From Glutamicibacter sp. MNS18 (lineage in GTDB: Bacteria > Actinomycetota > Actinomycetes > Actinomycetales > Micrococcaceae), in the NCBI RefSeq assembly GCF_026107515.2, contig NZ_JAPCHW010000003.1, forward strand, positions 398,353 to 462,352: a stretch of 64,000 bases of DNA, given 5' to 3'. This document shows positions 50,993 through 59,793 of this stretch, one piece after another. Position numbers and translations under genes: made by a program. The stretch's first letter is position 1; each line of letters starts with the position of its first letter. The notes under the pieces are model-generated. The model was given only the letters and a program-made list of their open reading frames with translations, made no database searches and had not been told where the DNA came from.

Positions 50993-52234
50993 ATGACGAC
51001 GATTCTTTTCATCCATGGCACCGGCGTCCGCGATGCCGGAATCAACGAGTACCTGGAGCAGCTGCGCCGCGGGGTGCAGCGCATCCGTGGCGAGGTCACG
51101 GTACACGCCACCCGCTGGGGCGATATCGTCGGAGCCAGCCTGCTGGCGGGCGGGGCAAGCATCCCGGCGGACCTGCTCCGGCAGCGTTCCGAGGTCGCTG
51201 CCCTGCGCACCCTGGTGGAGCCCGGACCCGAGGACTCCCAGCTGGCCCTCTGGGAGATCATGGACACCGCCCCGCTGGTTGAACTTGACGCCTTGTCATC
51301 CGCATCCCGGGTGGCGCACCCGGCCCGCGATGAACAGACCGCCCGGACCGTGGTCGACCGGCTGGGCCGGGCACTGGAACCGGGCACCGACCTCCATGGG
51401 AAACTGGCCAATGCGGGTCTGGGCCCCACGGCCATGGCCGCGGCCACCCAGCTGGTGGCCAGTGACCAGTTCACCGACATCGTTGAAAACCCGCAGCTGG
51501 GCATCGAGCAGAAGGCCGCATGCCTGGCCCGGGCCTTTACCGCCTTGGCGCTGGGCCTGCGCGATGCCGAACTCGGCTGCCTGGCCCCCGTGGACGGCCA
51601 GCACCGCGAAGCGGTTGAACTGGCCGCCGCGCAGGCCGTGGCCCACCCCGATGTCCCGCCCGGCGCCATCCAGCCGCAGCTGAAGGGAATCATCCTGGAC
51701 CGGGTGCTGTCTTTGGTCACGAATTGGGCGGCCCGCAACAGGGTGCGCCTCACCCAGGAAGCGGCCACCGGGATCGGCGATACGCTCAAGTACCTCAGCC
51801 GCGGCAGGGCGCTGCGACAGCTGATCGGCCAGGATCTGGATGCCATCGAGGATGATGAGGTCATCGTGGTGGCCCACAGTCTCGGTGCCGTGGCGTGCCT
51901 GGACCTGCTGATCGACAACCGGCACCCCAAGGTGGGCATGCTGGTGGCGGTGGCCACCCAGAGCGGTCTGCTGTTCGAACTGGACGCGCTGCCATCCCAG
52001 CGCTTCGCCAAGGGGTATCAGTTGCCGCAGGACTTTCCCGCCACACATTTCGTCTACGACCCGAGGGACCTGCTGGCTTACAAGTCCGGGGGACTCTTCG
52101 GCCCCGGGATCACCGATCACCGGATCGACAACCGGGCACCGTTCCCCCGCAACCACGGGGCCTACTTCACCAATGACGCCTTCTACGAGCTACTTGACAG
52201 GATCCTGCCCAGGCGCGGCGAACCGGGACGCTGA
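50993..52234 (+). CDS. Large alpha/beta-hydrolase-like protein, unknown
   Basis: 413 aa. It opens with a hydrolase strand and oxyanion motif ILFIHGTGVRD (4-14). The nucleophile elbow VVAHSLGAVACLDLLI (AHSLG, GxSxG-like) appears very late, at about residue 295, followed by a possible acid in FVYDPRDLL and a His in DNRAPFPRNHGAYF near the end. Between them lies a ~250 aa mostly helical insertion. This layout resembles uncharacterised serine hydrolases seen in defence or effector contexts, but no partner gene is adjacent. RBS GGAAGG before ATG 50993. Confidence 0.7.
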   Translation: MTTILFIHGTGVRDAGINEYLEQLRRGVQRIRGEVTVHATRWGDIVGASLLAGGASIPADLLRQRSEVAALRTLVEPGPEDSQLALWEIMDTAPLVELDALSSASRVAHPARDEQTARTVVDRLGRALEPGTDLHGKLANAGLGPTAMAAATQLVASDQFTDIVENPQLGIEQKAACLARAFTALALGLRDAELGCLAPVDGQHREAVELAAAQAVAHPDVPPGAIQPQLKGIILDRVLSLVTNWAARNRVRLTQEAATGIGDTLKYLSRGRALRQLIGQDLDAIEDDEVIVVAHSLGAVACLDLLIDNRHPKVGMLVAVATQSGLLFELDALPSQRFAKGYQLPQDFPATHFVYDPRDLLAYKSGGLFGPGITDHRIDNRAPFPRNHGAYFTNDAFYELLDRILPRRGEPGR

Positions 52235-52275
52235 ACGCCTGCCCGCATCCGGGTCCCGTGCTCCGCCGCCTGGAC

Positions 52276-52572
52276 CTATCCGGTGGTTTCCAGCAGTTGC
52301 CGGAGCACCTGCTTGTAGTTGCTGAAGGCCGACCGTCCGGTCTCGGTCAGTCCGACATAGGTGACCGGGGTGCGTCCCTCGAGGACCTTTCGCACCTGCA
52401 CGTATCCGCTGTCCTCGAGTTTTCTCAGGTGTGTGGCCAGATTGCCCGAGGTCATGTCCAGCAGTTCCTGCAATCTGGGGAACGCCAGCGTATCCCCCGG
52501 GCCCAGCGTATTGAGGATGGTGACCGTGCGCAGCCGGGCCTGGGCATGGATCACCGGGTCGAGCTCAACCAT
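52276..52572 (-). CDS. Winged-helix transcriptional regulator (HTH_27/MarR-like)
   Basis: 98 aa. LRTVTILNTLGPGDTLAFPR, LQELLDMTSGNLATHLRKLE, DSGYVQVRKVLEGRTPVTYV and GLTETGRSAFSNYKQVL form one winged helix with a dimerisation tail, as in small regulators paired with membrane proteins. Its start overlaps the stop of the upstream membrane-protein gene by 8 nt. It probably controls its own operon through the AAGTACTT dyads upstream of that gene (inference). Confidence 0.88.
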   Translation of the reverse strand: MVELDPVIHAQARLRTVTILNTLGPGDTLAFPRLQELLDMTSGNLATHLRKLEDSGYVQVRKVLEGRTPVTYVGLTETGRSAFSNYKQVLRQLLETTG

Positions 52573-53215
52573 GGGAAGGCACCACCACTCCGGATACCAG
52601 CTTCGGATGACGACCGTGCACCATGCCCAGGACCACCAACCCCAGACCACCCAGGGCACCGGCCAGCAGGTTGTGCGGCGCCGGGAGGGCCAGCGAGATC
52701 AGCCCGACCACCAGGATCCAGCCACCGAAGATGAGCTGCGAGCGGTCGTTCCAGAGTAGCGAACCGACCACGGTCAGCGCCCCGACCACCAGGGCGCAGG
52801 CGGCCACGGCGTAGGAGAGCAGCCCCGGGCCATCCAGCCCCGCGGCCGCGAGCCTCCAGCCCAGCAGGCCCACCAGCACGAAACTCAGGAAGAAGCAGTT
52901 GCCGAAGATGGCGCCCTGCACCAACGAGGGGCCACGGGTTCCCGAACCGCGTTTGACCGAGTGGATGGTGGAGATCGTGATGGCGGCTGCCAGAGCGGCC
53001 ACCGTGATGGCCAGCGCCCACCAGGCGGAGATCAGCGGGTTGCCCGCCGGGATGAATGCGGCATAGAAGGACAGGAAGCCGATGACCCACATGGCACCCC
53101 ACAGGGAGTAGAGCAGGCGGATATCGGGGCTCATGGCGGTACGCGCCTTGGTTGATTCGGCGTCGATCCGTGCCAGGATCCGTGCCGGATCCAGATTCTT
53201 TCCTTCGGCGTCCAT
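52565..53215 (-). CDS. Six-TM membrane protein paired with regulator
   Basis: 216 aa. A charged N-terminus (MDAEGKNLDPARILARID) is followed by about six TM helices in three pairs (SLWGAMWVIGFLSFYAAF, AITVAALAAAITISTI, GAIFGNCFFLSFVLVGLLGW, LLSYAVAACALVVGALTVVG, IFGGWILVVGLISLAL, GALGGLGLVVLGMVHG). Function unknown; such proteins commonly share an operon with a small winged-helix repressor. ATG 53215 has GAGGAG 10 nt upstream. The last codons overlap the regulator start. Confidence 0.8.
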   Translation of the reverse strand: MDAEGKNLDPARILARIDAESTKARTAMSPDIRLLYSLWGAMWVIGFLSFYAAFIPAGNPLISAWWALAITVAALAAAITISTIHSVKRGSGTRGPSLVQGAIFGNCFFLSFVLVGLLGWRLAAAGLDGPGLLSYAVAACALVVGALTVVGSLLWNDRSQLIFGGWILVVGLISLALPAPHNLLAGALGGLGLVVLGMVHGRHPKLVSGVVVPSHG

Positions 53216-53252
53216 GGTGGACCATCTCCTCGGTAGTTCACTTCGAACCTGG

Positions 53253-53284
53253 CGCAAAGTAGTTTATATTGCGAAGTACTTTGC
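53253..53284. promoter_or_regulatory. Operator-like inverted repeats upstream of the membrane protein/regulator operon
   Basis: GCAAAGTA (53253-53260) and TACTTTGC (53277-53284) form an inverted repeat 16 bp apart, and GCGAAGTACTTTGC (53271-53284) is itself a 12/14 palindrome. An AT-rich core (TTTATATT) between them could hold the -10. Confidence 0.55.
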
Positions 53285-53425
53285 ATTACAAAGTTAAAGT
53301 TAGCACCCCGGGTGCCCGATGTCGAGGGGTTATTCCCGGCAACACGGCATCGGCTTGTTACTGGACAGTCAATTAGACTGGGGGTAGCCCGGACAACGGG
53401 CGGAATTCACGCTCAAGGACTGATG

Positions 53426-54115
53426 ATGACTGGCTTGAACTCACCGGCCGACCCCTCCACCCCGAAGCCGCGCCGGGCCGTCACCCCGGGCACCGAACGC
53501 ACCCGCTGGCGCGGCCTGTTGCACGCCTGGACGACCCCGGCGGCGATCGTGCTCGGGATCCTGCTGGTACTGCTGGCCGAGGGCACCACCGGGGAATGGA
53601 CTGCGGCGGTTTTTGCGCTGAGCTCCATCCTGCTCTTCGGCACCTCCGCACTCTACCACCGCGGGCACTGGGGCCCGCTACGCGGCACCTTGTTGCGGCG
53701 GGCAGACCATGCGAACATCTTCCTGCTCATCGCCGGCACCTACACCCCGGCGGCCGCCATGGTGCTGCCCCGGAACCAGGCGGTGCTGGTGCTCTCGATC
53801 ATCTGGGCCGGTGCGCTGTGCGGTGCCCTGCTGCGCATCCTGTGGCCAGCGGCCCCGCGGTGGCTGTCGGTCGGACTGTATATCCTGCTGGGTTGGGGCG
53901 CGGTCATGTACCTGCCGGCCTTCTACGCCGCGAGCCCGGCCATGATGATCCTGATCGTGCTGGGCGGGTTGTTCTACACAGTGGGTGCGGTCTTCTACGC
54001 CACCAAACGACCCAACCCGCTACCCGGGGTCTTCGGGTTCCACGAGATCTTCCACGCCTGCACCATCATCGCCTACCTCTGCCATTGGTGGGCGGTCCTG
54101 CTGGTAGTCGGGTAA
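53426..54115 (+). CDS. Hemolysin III / PAQR-family membrane protein (TrhA-like)
   Basis: 229 aa with seven TM helices. Conserved residues: SSILLFGTSALYHRGHW (S/H pair), RRADHANIFLLIAGTYTPAA and the C-terminal GFHEIFHACTIIAYLCHWWA with the two His of the putative zinc site. YqfA/TrhA homologues affect membrane energetics or fluidity; the link to haemolysis is historical. ATG 53426 gives AAGGA a 6-nt spacing (53423 is 3 nt away). Confidence 0.93.
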   Translation: MTGLNSPADPSTPKPRRAVTPGTERTRWRGLLHAWTTPAAIVLGILLVLLAEGTTGEWTAAVFALSSILLFGTSALYHRGHWGPLRGTLLRRADHANIFLLIAGTYTPAAAMVLPRNQAVLVLSIIWAGALCGALLRILWPAAPRWLSVGLYILLGWGAVMYLPAFYAASPAMMILIVLGGLFYTVGAVFYATKRPNPLPGVFGFHEIFHACTIIAYLCHWWAVLLVVG

Positions 54116-54154
54116 CCCCCGGCCAGCCGGAGCATGGAGCGACTGCACCCGGAA

Positions 54155-55324
54155 TTACCGGGACAGCGAACGGATCATCCGGTCAATGAACCGCTCACAG
54201 GCGGCGATCTGGGACAGTTCGATGAATTCATCCGGTGCGTGGGCCTGGGCGATATCGCCCGGACCGCAGACCACAGCGGGGATGCCCGCTGCGGCGAACA
54301 GCCCGGCCTCGGTGCCGTAGGTGACTTTCTCATCCACCGCGATCGCGCCCCATGAGGCGCTCAGACCAACGATCTGCTCATCGGCCGCGGTATCCAGCCC
54401 CGGGGCACCGGCCATGGGAGTGAACTCGACCCGCCCGGCCGGATGGACCTGTTGCATCTGCGCCTCCAGCCGCCGCGCCTCGGCACGCAACCGGCCGGTC
54501 AGCGCCTCGCGGTCCACACTGGCCAGCGAACGGTACTCGAAGAACACCGTGCACAGCGAAGGGATCGTATTCACCGCGATCCCGCCATCAATACGGTTCA
54601 CATTCATGGTGGTGGTCGGCTCGACAAACGCCTCGTCCCGCGGACCCTGGCGCAGCTCGGCGGAAACCTCGTCGACGAACCGGGCGAAGCCGGTGGCGTA
54701 GCTGATCGCGTTCAGCCCATCCCCGGGCAATGAGGAGTGGGCGGCCACCCCGTGGAAGTCGACCTTGAACACGTTCATCGATTTGTGCCCGCGGATGGCC
54801 CGCATGCTCGACGGTTCGCCCACCACGGCACCGCGCGGCGACAGGCCGAGTTCGGTGATCCTCTCCACCAGGCTGACCGCACCCACGCAGCCGATCTCCT
54901 CGTCGTAGGAGAACGCCAGGTGGATCGGTTCGTCCAACTTGGCAGCGACCAGTTCCGGCAGCCTGGCCAGGATGACACCGATGAAGGCCTTCATATCGCA
55001 GGTGCCGCGGCCGTAAAGTCTGCCGTCACGGATCTGCGGTTCGAAGGGGTCGCTAGTCCAGTCCTGCCCGTCCACCGGCACCACATCGGTATGCCCGGAC
55101 AGCACGATGCCGCCGGTGGTACCGCCGTCAAGCGCCGGGATGGTGGCCAACAGGTTGGCCTTGGTTCCCTCGGCATTGTGGATCAGCGTGTAATCCAGTC
55201 CCACCGCCTTCAGCCGGGTGGCCACCAGGTCGATCAACCCCAGGTTGCTGTCCCGACTGGTGGTGTCCAACCGGATCAGTTCGTTGATCTGGGACAGGGT
55301 ATTTTCCGTCGGCAGTGCATCCAC
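54155..55324 (-). CDS. argE: M20 peptidase: acetylornithine deacetylase (ArgE/DapE family)
   Basis: 389 aa. Zinc motifs of the family: VLSGHTDVVPVDGQDW (His, Asp), GRGTCDMKAFIGVILA (bridging Asp), FSYDEEIGCVGAVSL (catalytic Glu-Glu), and the dimerisation domain with VDFHGVAAHSSLP. It best resembles ArgE, releasing acetate from N-acetylornithine, although M20 enzymes vary in substrate and no arg genes lie nearby. GTG 55324 has GGGAG 5 nt upstream. Confidence 0.87.
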   Translation of the reverse strand: MDALPTENTLSQINELIRLDTTSRDSNLGLIDLVATRLKAVGLDYTLIHNAEGTKANLLATIPALDGGTTGGIVLSGHTDVVPVDGQDWTSDPFEPQIRDGRLYGRGTCDMKAFIGVILARLPELVAAKLDEPIHLAFSYDEEIGCVGAVSLVERITELGLSPRGAVVGEPSSMRAIRGHKSMNVFKVDFHGVAAHSSLPGDGLNAISYATGFARFVDEVSAELRQGPRDEAFVEPTTTMNVNRIDGGIAVNTIPSLCTVFFEYRSLASVDREALTGRLRAEARRLEAQMQQVHPAGRVEFTPMAGAPGLDTAADEQIVGLSASWGAIAVDEKVTYGTEAGLFAAAGIPAVVCGPGDIAQAHAPDEFIELSQIAACERFIDRMIRSLSR

Positions 55325-55495
55325 TCTGGCTCCCGGGCTTCGAAGGTGTGTTGACCTGCCCATGTTTTCACATGCCCAGGGCCTTGTGAAGCTTCGAAGA
55401 CCCCCGGTGACTTGGTGATTTTGTGGTTCGCGTTCACCACAACAGGTTCAGCAGGGACAACCGGTGCACCCAGAAGCCACGAGTCACCACGGTCT

Positions 55496-55996
55496 TCAGT
55501 ACCGGGCGGGATAATCGATGGTCAGCAGCATATCCTCCGGCAGCCGGCGCAGTAGCAGCTCGTCCAGCTGGGCAACCTGGATGCCCTTGGCCCGACCCGG
55601 GGTGATCTGGTCATCCTCGGGGCTCCATGCGTTGTAGAGGGCCAGCCGGGAGATCCTGGGCGCGAATTCGGGCATCCGGGCAATCCAGCCGAGCAGCGCC
55701 TGGGTCTCGATCCCGTCACTGGGCTGCCCGCTATCCCCCAACCCCATCAGGGTTCCGCAGTTGCACATATTCGGTGTCAGAGTGAAATAGCGGGCGCCAG
55801 CACGGACCCGTGATGACTTGAGGCTGATGTCGCTGGGTTCGGGAGCGACCCCGAGCTGCCCGGTGGTGGCATCAATGAATTCCTGGTCGAAGGCGTGGGC
55901 GTTCACTGCCCACAGCACGAAATTGCACATGGACATATTCTTCGCTACCCCGGTCACGGTCACCAGCAGGGCACGCCGGGGTGCGGGCTCCGGCAC
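55496..55996 (-). CDS. Hypothetical protein with Cys-rich motif
   Basis: 166 aa from GTG 55996. Visible segments: VAKNMSMCNFVLWAVNAHAF, ARYFTLTPNMCNCGTLMGLG (three Cys within ~20 residues), MPEFAPRISRLALYNAW and ELLLRRLPEDMLLTIDYPAR. The family-like part starts near MSMCNF, so an ATG about 60 bp further in could be the true start. Not recognised. Confidence 0.6.
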   Translation of the reverse strand: MPEPAPRRALLVTVTGVAKNMSMCNFVLWAVNAHAFDQEFIDATTGQLGVAPEPSDISLKSSRVRAGARYFTLTPNMCNCGTLMGLGDSGQPSDGIETQALLGWIARMPEFAPRISRLALYNAWSPEDDQITPGRAKGIQVAQLDELLLRRLPEDMLLTIDYPARY

Positions 55997-56059
55997 CGGC
56001 CGTTTCCGAGTTCCTGCTGGGAATTACCCCTATCCATGGATCCGGTCACTGCCAGGCGC

Positions 56060-56065
56060 TAGGCT
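56060..56065 (+). promoter_or_regulatory. -10 box TAGGCT for leaderless zinc-ribbon gene
   Basis: TAGGCT ends 6 nt before ATG 56072. Confidence 0.5.
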
Positions 56066-56071
56066 CGGGCC

Positions 56072-56263
56072 ATGTCAAATACTTCCAGTTTGATCGGCCA
56101 GTGTCCCAAGTGCGGTGTGAGCGGCGTGCACGAGGTCTCCGAGGCCACGCACCATCCGATGGAAAACATCCAACCGGTGACTTGCGGCCAGGAATCATGC
56201 CACCACCAGACTCTGCTCTCCGAATGGCGCGAACAAGGCGATTCCTGGCAGCACGTGGGATAG
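56072..56263 (+). CDS. 63-aa zinc-ribbon-like small protein
   Basis: CPKCG near the N-terminus and CGQESC in the middle give a four-Cys metal site, with His residues between (HEVSEATHHP). A leaderless -10 box at the right spacing supports that it is real despite its size. Function unknown. Confidence 0.65.
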   Translation: MSNTSSLIGQCPKCGVSGVHEVSEATHHPMENIQPVTCGQESCHHQTLLSEWREQGDSWQHVG

Positions 56264-56335
56264 ACCCGCACCGGGGCATATCACCGGCGCCCCACGTCAA
56301 GCCGCAACGGTGGCCGCCCAGGCGCAGCCCGTCTC

Positions 56336-56984
56336 CTAGCCTGGCGAGGCCTTGCCCCGTTTCCAGTACCCGGAGAAGGTGACGTTGGCCTTGGGCAATC
56401 CGCGCTCGCCGACCAGGTGTCGTCGCGCCCCGGTGGCCAGGGCCGACTCCCCCACCGCAAAGGCGTAGAGGCTACCGGGCAGTTGCAGCCGGCTCAGGGC
56501 CGCTAGCGCCTCGGCTCCCGGCTGCTGCCCGGGTTCACGCACCATCCAGTGCACCTGCACCCCGTCGGGCGCCTCATCGGGGTTGCCGGTCACGCCCGTC
56601 GAAGACCTCGATCAGTGCATGCCCTGACGCATCGCGCGGCAGGTCGCGCAGGATGCCCAGGGCTGCGGGTATTGCAGACTCATCGGCAACGATCAGCGAG
56701 TGCGTGGCTTCCGCGGGATTCCAGCCGCAGCCCTGGTCAATCAGCGCCACCGGGGTGCCCGGTTCCACGCTCGCTGCCCACGGGCCGGAAGGTTATCGAA
56801 CCGGGCGTCGACACCCACCGGGATCGCAAGCCTGAACCATTGGTCAAATCCGCGGAAGCGGAAGTTGTGCAGGTCCTCGCCGGCAAAGGTCACCCGTGTC
56901 ATGTGCTCGGTGCTCCGTTCGCTGCACAGCACCGTGGTACGCATCAGGCCGGACTCGGCATGGGCTGCGGCGATATTGCTCATC
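56336..56984 (-). pseudogene. Siderophore-interacting protein (FAD-binding SIP), decayed
   Basis: Three pieces in different frames. N-terminal: MSNIAAAHAESGLMRTTVLC, RVTFAGEDLHNFRFRGFDQW and FRLAIPVG (FAD part), with AGAGGA 7 nt before ATG 56984. Then, after a deletion near 56785 that removes ~70-80 residues, WAASVEPGTPVALIDQGCGW and LIVADESAIPAALGILRDLP. A further one-base shift near 56580-56590 leads to the C-terminal LYAFAVGESALATGARRHLV and the terminal NVTFSGYWKRGK. Intact SIPs reduce ferric siderophores. Confidence 0.88.
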
Positions 56985-57247
56985 GGTGTGTCCTCTCGAC
57001 CCGGCAGGACGGAAATGGACTGCGGGCCACCGGGCTGTGCCTGGTTCCACCGCACGAACCGGAAGGTTCCCGCGGGATGCCACACCCCACAACGCTGCTA
57101 CCGGGGTGCCGACGAGCCGCCCGGCCGTGCCCTGCTCACAGGCAGATTATCCGGGCCGCCAGGAACATCCACCAACGTTGCACACTGTTCCACGACATTG
57201 ACCGTCGAGGCCATTGCGTCCTGCCGGGCCGGGCGTGGGCAAGGAGC

Positions 57248-57941
57248 ATGAGCGCGGAGCACTTTTCTCCGGGGTTAATTGGCGGCGGGGCGTGGAGCCG
57301 AGTCCTGAAACGGATCGGCGAATTGGTGGGCCCCGGACTCTCGGGGCGGTTCGGCAGCGCCGGCAACAGGATTGGGATCAGGCAGAATCCGGCTGGCTGC
57401 TCAACCGCTACGTGGAACCGGATCCGGGCGCCTGGATCCTGCTCAGCGCCGGCACGGGCAAACCCGGGCGGGGTCCGGAAATCGCCCGGGCACAGCCGGA
57501 GGCATTTGACACGCCTTTGGCCGCGGCGGACCAATTCCGTCCCCGCCAGGCCGGTGAACCGGAGAACTTGCGGGGGCTATTGCATGAATGCGAGGGTGAT
57601 CGGGCAGCGGCCATCAAACACCACCAGTGGGCCATCGGGCTGCCCGGAGTGCCGTTGCGCCGGGAACTGCGGCCCCTGGGCGGACCTGTTGGATATCGGT
57701 GCTACCGACGAGGCGTCCATCGGGGCGCACAACCTGGCCATCTCCCGGGAGGCTTTCGCGTCATGGCTCCACCCTTAAGATGTCCTCCCTGCTGGCCGGG
57801 GCGCAGCTGGCCACGCGGCTGGTCGGCGGCCACCGCATGGATGAAACCGCCGGTTGGAGCACCCAGCCCAAGGCCGACCGCGCGAATCCGATCCGGGCGC
57901 GGCGTCTGGTGGGGCTCGCCCGCAGCGATGCGGCAGGCTGA
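57248..57941 (+). pseudogene. Decayed coding region with TPR-like stretch
   Basis: Protein-like segments occur in shifting plus-strand frames: MSAEHFSPGLIGGGAWSRVL (57248), AESGWLLNRYVEPDPGAWIL, HECEGDRAAAIKHHQWAIGL (TPR-like), WADLLDIGATDEASIGAHNL ending at 57778, and a short tail MSSLLAGAQLATRLVGGHRM ending at 57941. No single frame covers them. Not identified. Confidence 0.35.
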
Positions 57942-57954
57942 ACGGCCCGGGCAG

Positions 57955-58452
57955 CTACCGGGCGGGCAGCTGCAGTTGGTTGCCCTCGGCGATCACCGTG
58001 GTCTGCAATCCGTCCCCCGGGCAGTGCGGCCCATTGGGGTGGACCCGCTGCGGAACCACGCTGATCTCCCGGTCGAACAGTGTCGCACCAGTGGCATCAT
58101 GCAGGCTCACGCGCACCTGGACCGGGGCCTCGGGCAGCCCGGGAAGATCGGCGAAACCGTGCAATGCACCGGTGGGCACCATCCGCACCGAGCAGCTATC
58201 CCCGGGCATGGTCCCGGCACAGGTTTCGTCCCCGGCCCGGGTGGAAGGCACCAAGTCCGGTTCCGTGTCCTGGCAGGTACTGTCCCAGCACACCCGCAGG
58301 CCGGCTCCGGCCACCTCCCGGGCCTGTGCCGCGGGGATTTCCAGACCAATCCCGCTCGGCACGCCGATCTCGGTGCAGGGTGCCGGTTCGGCCGAGCAGG
58401 CGCAGATCAATAGCAGCGCGGAACCGGCAAGGGCCCGCCTGGGCAACCTCAT
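57955..58452 (-). CDS. Small secreted lipoprotein, unknown
   Basis: 165 aa. Signal peptide with a lipobox-like ICAC (Cys 19). The mature part has further paired Cys (VCWDSTCQDTE, DETCAGTMPGDSCSV) and beta-rich segments VQVRVSLHDATGATLFDREI. No function is recognised. The RBS is weak. It lies 34 bp downstream of the AlaDH/PNT-like gene on the same strand. Confidence 0.7.
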   Translation of the reverse strand: MRLPRRALAGSALLLICACSAEPAPCTEIGVPSGIGLEIPAAQAREVAGAGLRVCWDSTCQDTEPDLVPSTRAGDETCAGTMPGDSCSVRMVPTGALHGFADLPGLPEAPVQVRVSLHDATGATLFDREISVVPQRVHPNGPHCPGDGLQTTVIAEGNQLQLPAR

Positions 58453-58486
58453 GGCACCCAGGCTGGACCTTCGGCTGTCGGAGGGA

Positions 58487-59638
58487 CTATCCGAGGGCCG
58501 GATGCGGGTAGCGTTGCGCACGTTGCTGGAATTGCAGGATCGCCGGGTTCCGGACCACGCCCTCATGGATCTCGATGGCCCGGTTGATGGTGGTGTTGGA
58601 TTTCCAGGCTTCGGGCCCATCCAGCACCACGTCCAGGAACGGTAGCAGCGCCTCGCTGATTTCCCAGCTGGCCGAGTTCCACAGGTAGGAGGGGCTGTGG
58701 TCCACCGCGTAGTAGTTGATATTCGGCCCGACGGTGAACATCGGCTCATCAAAGGTGGTGGGCACCGCCCATTCGAAGCCCATGCCCTCGTCGCAGGACA
58801 CATCCACGATGATGCTGCCGGGGGTGAAGGCCGCCAGCTCCCCGGTACGCAGGTACATCAGCGGGTCGTTGGGATCCTGCAGGGTGCAGTTGACCACGAT
58901 GTCGCTCTCGGCCAGGAACGGCGCCAGGGGAAGCCGGCCGGCATCGGTGATGACCTCGCTCAGGTGCGGACCGCCTTCGTGCTCGAACTGGACCATCTGC
59001 ACCGAGTGGATCGGCGAGGCGACGGCCGCCACCGACCGGTTGGTCAGCACCTTGACCTCGTGGATGCCGTGCCCGTGCAGGGCGGTGACCGCACCACGGG
59101 CGGTGGCGCCGAAACCGATGACCACCGCGCTCAACCGCTTGCCATAGTCGCCGGTGGAGCCGTGCAGTTGCAGGGCGTGGATCACCGAGGCGTATCCGGC
59201 CAGTTCGTTGTTCTTGTGGAAGACGTGCAATCCGAAACTCCCGTCGCTGCCCCAGTGGTTCATGGCCTCGAACGCGATCAGCGTCAGCTTCTTGTCGATG
59301 GCCAGTTGGGTGATCGTCGCATCCTGCACGCAGTGCGGCCACCCCCAGAGCACCTGGCCCTCGCGCATCTGCTGAAGGTCCGCGGCCTGCGGCTTGGGTA
59401 GCAGGATGATGTCGGCCGCCTCCATGATCTCATCCCGTGAGGCGATGGCCCCGACATACGGTGCCAGCTGGTCATCATCCAGCCCGCAGGATTCACCGTA
59501 ACCCGATTCGATGATGATCCGGCTCCTGAAGCGCTCGTCGATCCGCTCAAGATGCTCGGGGTGGATGGGCAGACGGCGTTCGTTCTTCTTCTGGGATGTG
59601 GCGATGACGCCGAGCGTCAATGGACTGGAAACAACCAT
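58487..59638 (-). CDS. AlaDH/PNT-family dehydrogenase (N5-(carboxyethyl)ornithine synthase-like)
   Basis: 383 aa. AlaDH_PNT N-terminal domain: LTLGVIATSQKKNERRLPIH (with the Arg/Lys that bind pyruvate in alanine dehydrogenase) and IIIESGYGESCGLDDDQL; Rossmann domain: SAVVIGFGATARGAVTALHG, then IVVNCTLQDPNDPLMYL and IIVDVSCDEGMGFEWAVPTT. True alanine dehydrogenases are ~370 aa with GGGVVG; this copy has GFGATARG and looks more like the carboxyethylornithine-synthase branch. The reaction is therefore not certain. Confidence 0.78.
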   Translation of the reverse strand: MVVSSPLTLGVIATSQKKNERRLPIHPEHLERIDERFRSRIIIESGYGESCGLDDDQLAPYVGAIASRDEIMEAADIILLPKPQAADLQQMREGQVLWGWPHCVQDATITQLAIDKKLTLIAFEAMNHWGSDGSFGLHVFHKNNELAGYASVIHALQLHGSTGDYGKRLSAVVIGFGATARGAVTALHGHGIHEVKVLTNRSVAAVASPIHSVQMVQFEHEGGPHLSEVITDAGRLPLAPFLAESDIVVNCTLQDPNDPLMYLRTGELAAFTPGSIIVDVSCDEGMGFEWAVPTTFDEPMFTVGPNINYYAVDHSPSYLWNSASWEISEALLPFLDVVLDGPEAWKSNTTINRAIEIHEGVVRNPAILQFQQRAQRYPHPALG

Positions 59639-59793
59639 GGTCTACTCTCTCTGGGTGGTACGGCACGGGAGCCGTGCACCTAGTCCCAAGGGTACACCGG
59701 CCCTTTTTCCGGCGGAACGGCCTGCCCGGTTCGGTAGACTGGGGGTATCCAGATGCCGCGCCGGACTGCTCCTCGTGCACGGTTGCTTGCAGG

